From: Nitrospirota bacterium
GTDB lineage: Bacteria > Nitrospirota > Nitrospiria > Nitrospirales > UBA8639
Length of the DNA stretch: 64,000 bases
Assembly: GCA_003695915.1 (NCBI GenBank)
Contig: RFGF01000014.1
Span: 1-64,000 of the forward strand
Reading direction: 5' to 3'
The first letter of the stretch is position 1. Each line of letters begins with the position of its first letter. This document shows positions 62,766-64,000 of this stretch, piece after piece. The translations under genes and the position numbers were made by a program. The notes beneath the pieces were generated by a model that did not search any database, was not told where the DNA came from, and saw only the letters and a list, made by a program, of their open reading frames with translations.

Positions 62766-64000
62766 CTATCGCGAGGCGATGACTGACCGATGCTCTTCCA
62801 CCGAACCATGGCGCTTGAAAACCTGCAACGTCACTTCGAGACTGACGAGTCGTTGCCACAACGTTTCATATGGGAAAGCCGTCTGTTGAGATTGCTGGAG
62901 AAATCGCGCAAGTCGTCCTTCGTCGCAAAGCGGTGCCGAGCGCATCGTTCGCGGATCGAGGAGATCACGGAAGTCCGGATCCTGCCAAAGGCTTATTCTG
63001 ATCGTGGCTTCTCGCGAACTCCCCAGAGCGGATGTCCGTGCGAGACCCGCCATGCTCGTGGCCTTGCGTATGGCCCGTCTGGCAAGATAGCGCAAGTCCG
63101 GCATTGCCTTCCACCAATTGCGCCATGAGATCGGCTGAGGCAGCGATCCGTCAGCCAGGGGAATCTGCGTGAACACAACGGCATAGCGTGACAGCATGTG
63201 CTGAATCAGTCGATTGTGCCGCCGTGTCGCAGCAGCGGTCTGCAGCACAACTTCGAGCACAGAACGAAGTCCAAAAGGCGAAAGACAGGGATGTATGCGG
63301 TTCGTACTCGACGCCAGGCGCCCTTGCCATCGCTGGATGCGTAACGCCAGGTTGGCGACATCCATTTGAAACGTCAGCGGATACTGCGACACCGGTTCAA
63401 CCACACGATCCACCCAACCAGCCAAATGCTCGAAGAGGTCGACAGCGATGCTCGGGGCCAGCAGGGTCCGATCGATCGCTTGTGTCAGATATCGCTGTTG
63501 AATCAACTGCCTGCTGGGAAACGCATCCTTGCGTTCAGACGCCGAGCCAAGGATTTCCCACCAGAGTCCGCGCGCCAGCCCACCGAACGAACCATTGATA
63601 CTGACATCGTACGACAGCAAATGCTGATGGATTTCATGAATCCCTGCATATTCCACCAGATTGCATTCCCCATCCGTGAGCGGAACCATGCGCTCCAACC
63701 GTGACCATGTATACGGTTCCCGATACTCCAAATGCAGGCACGGCACCCCGAGGCCGGATGCAACACGTTTGGCAATCCGGACATCCGGATGGTCCGGCGC
63801 TCCCGACACCGTTGTGGTGACCGGCACGGATTCGGACATGAATGCCGCAAGCAAGGTTCGCGAATCATAGCCCCCTGTCAAATCGCAGACCGGTTTTTCA
63901 TATCGTGCATGAATCCGCTTCGATGCGTTCGTTAGGGACTCCCACAGTTTCTCGACGGCGGTTTCATCGCAATATCGGTTCGGCACCAGTTGCGAAGGAC
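62766..64000 (-). CDS. Asparagine-synthase-related protein (partial)
   Basis: About 411 codons are visible and the N-terminus lies beyond the right edge; the frame stays open to the window end. The PP-loop is modified to DLTGGYDSRTLLAA (usual SGGxDS, here TGGYDS), which keeps the Gly-Gly and Asp-Ser of an ATP-pyrophosphate site. Further blocks are TTTVSGAPDHPDVRIAKRV, LHLEYREPYTW and SINGSFGGLARGLW. The C-terminal half is divergent from classical AsnB. It is the second amidotransferase-like gene of the cluster, upstream of the TPR gene with a 1-base gap. Whether the missing end holds a glutaminase domain is unknown. Confidence 0.75.
   Translation of the reverse strand, partial: PSQLVPNRYCDETAVEKLWESLTNASKRIHARYEKPVCDLTGGYDSRTLLAAFMSESVPVTTTVSGAPDHPDVRIAKRVASGLGVPCLHLEYREPYTWSRLERMVPLTDGECNLVEYAGIHEIHQHLLSYDVSINGSFGGLARGLWWEILGSASERKDAFPSRQLIQQRYLTQAIDRTLLAPSIAVDLFEHLAGWVDRVVEPVSQYPLTFQMDVANLALRIQRWQGRLASSTNRIHPCLSPFGLRSVLEVVLQTAAATRRHNRLIQHMLSRYAVVFTQIPLADGSLPQPISWRNWWKAMPDLRYLARRAIRKATSMAGLARTSALGSSREATIRISLWQDPDFRDLLDPRTMRSAPLCDEGRLARFLQQSQQTAFPYETLWQRLVSLEVTLQVFKRHGSVEEHRSVIASR

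Overview
This 64 kb window looks like chromosome of a moderately GC-rich, Gram-negative bacterium. My best guess is the Nitrospirota (Nitrospira-like). The guess rests on the combination of a PEP-CTERM protein, an exosortase-A-associated O-ligase, AddAB instead of RecBCD, REC-HDOD and REC-HD regulators and a DUF971 protein next to recO. It is an inference from gene content, not a database match. I saw no rRNA, tRNA, CRISPR array, intact insertion sequence or prophage.

Layout. 0-3 kb is a conserved housekeeping run on the + strand: the 3' end of enolase, ftsB, era, recO and a DUF971 gene. 3-10 kb is mixed: a PEP-CTERM lamin-tail protein behind a good sigma-54 promoter match, a decayed secreted-protein gene, a small membrane protein, a LOG-type protein, DUF72, a B12-binding radical SAM enzyme, DUF488 and a 2OG-Fe(II) oxygenase. 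10-15 kb is a signalling operon (hybrid histidine kinase, REC-HDOD, REC with a degenerate HD-GYP). 15-20 kb holds a three-domain kinase/M23/aminotransferase fusion, endonuclease V and DUF763. 20-26 kb holds an IPT/TIG exported protein, Mrp plus a Rieske protein, a zinc ribbon, a PAS-type sigma-54 activator and lgt. 26-36 kb is a minus-strand block around AddAB: DUF2779 nuclease, thioredoxin-fold protein, a 54-residue zinc ribbon, addB, addA and a TPR lipoprotein. 36-43 kb contains DUF4112, hemW with DUF429, a subtilase with a P domain, a flavin reductase, Hsp20 and an SDR.

43-64 kb is an envelope-polysaccharide region. Two exported proteins on the + strand (a beta-helix protein and a two-part kelch-like protein with an Ig-like linker) lie behind a second sigma-54 promoter match. 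A long minus-strand cluster enters from beyond the right edge: two asparagine-synthetase-like amidotransferases, TPR protein, GNAT/FemAB-like transferase, polysaccharide deacetylase, exosortase-A-type O-ligase, methyltransferase, UDP-GlcNAc 2-epimerase, flippase, heparinase-like protein and a GT4 glycosyltransferase. Together they would make, modify, export and polymerise or ligate a surface glycan. The exosortase itself is not in the window.

The most interesting signals are the two sigma-54 promoters with exact GG-N10-GC spacing, each in front of an exported-protein gene far from the other; the unusual beta-helix/kelch pair with matching truncated tails; two paralogous amidotransferases whose glutaminase part is degenerate or not visible; and repeat-rich regulatory gaps at 23.15 and 53.5-53.63 kb.
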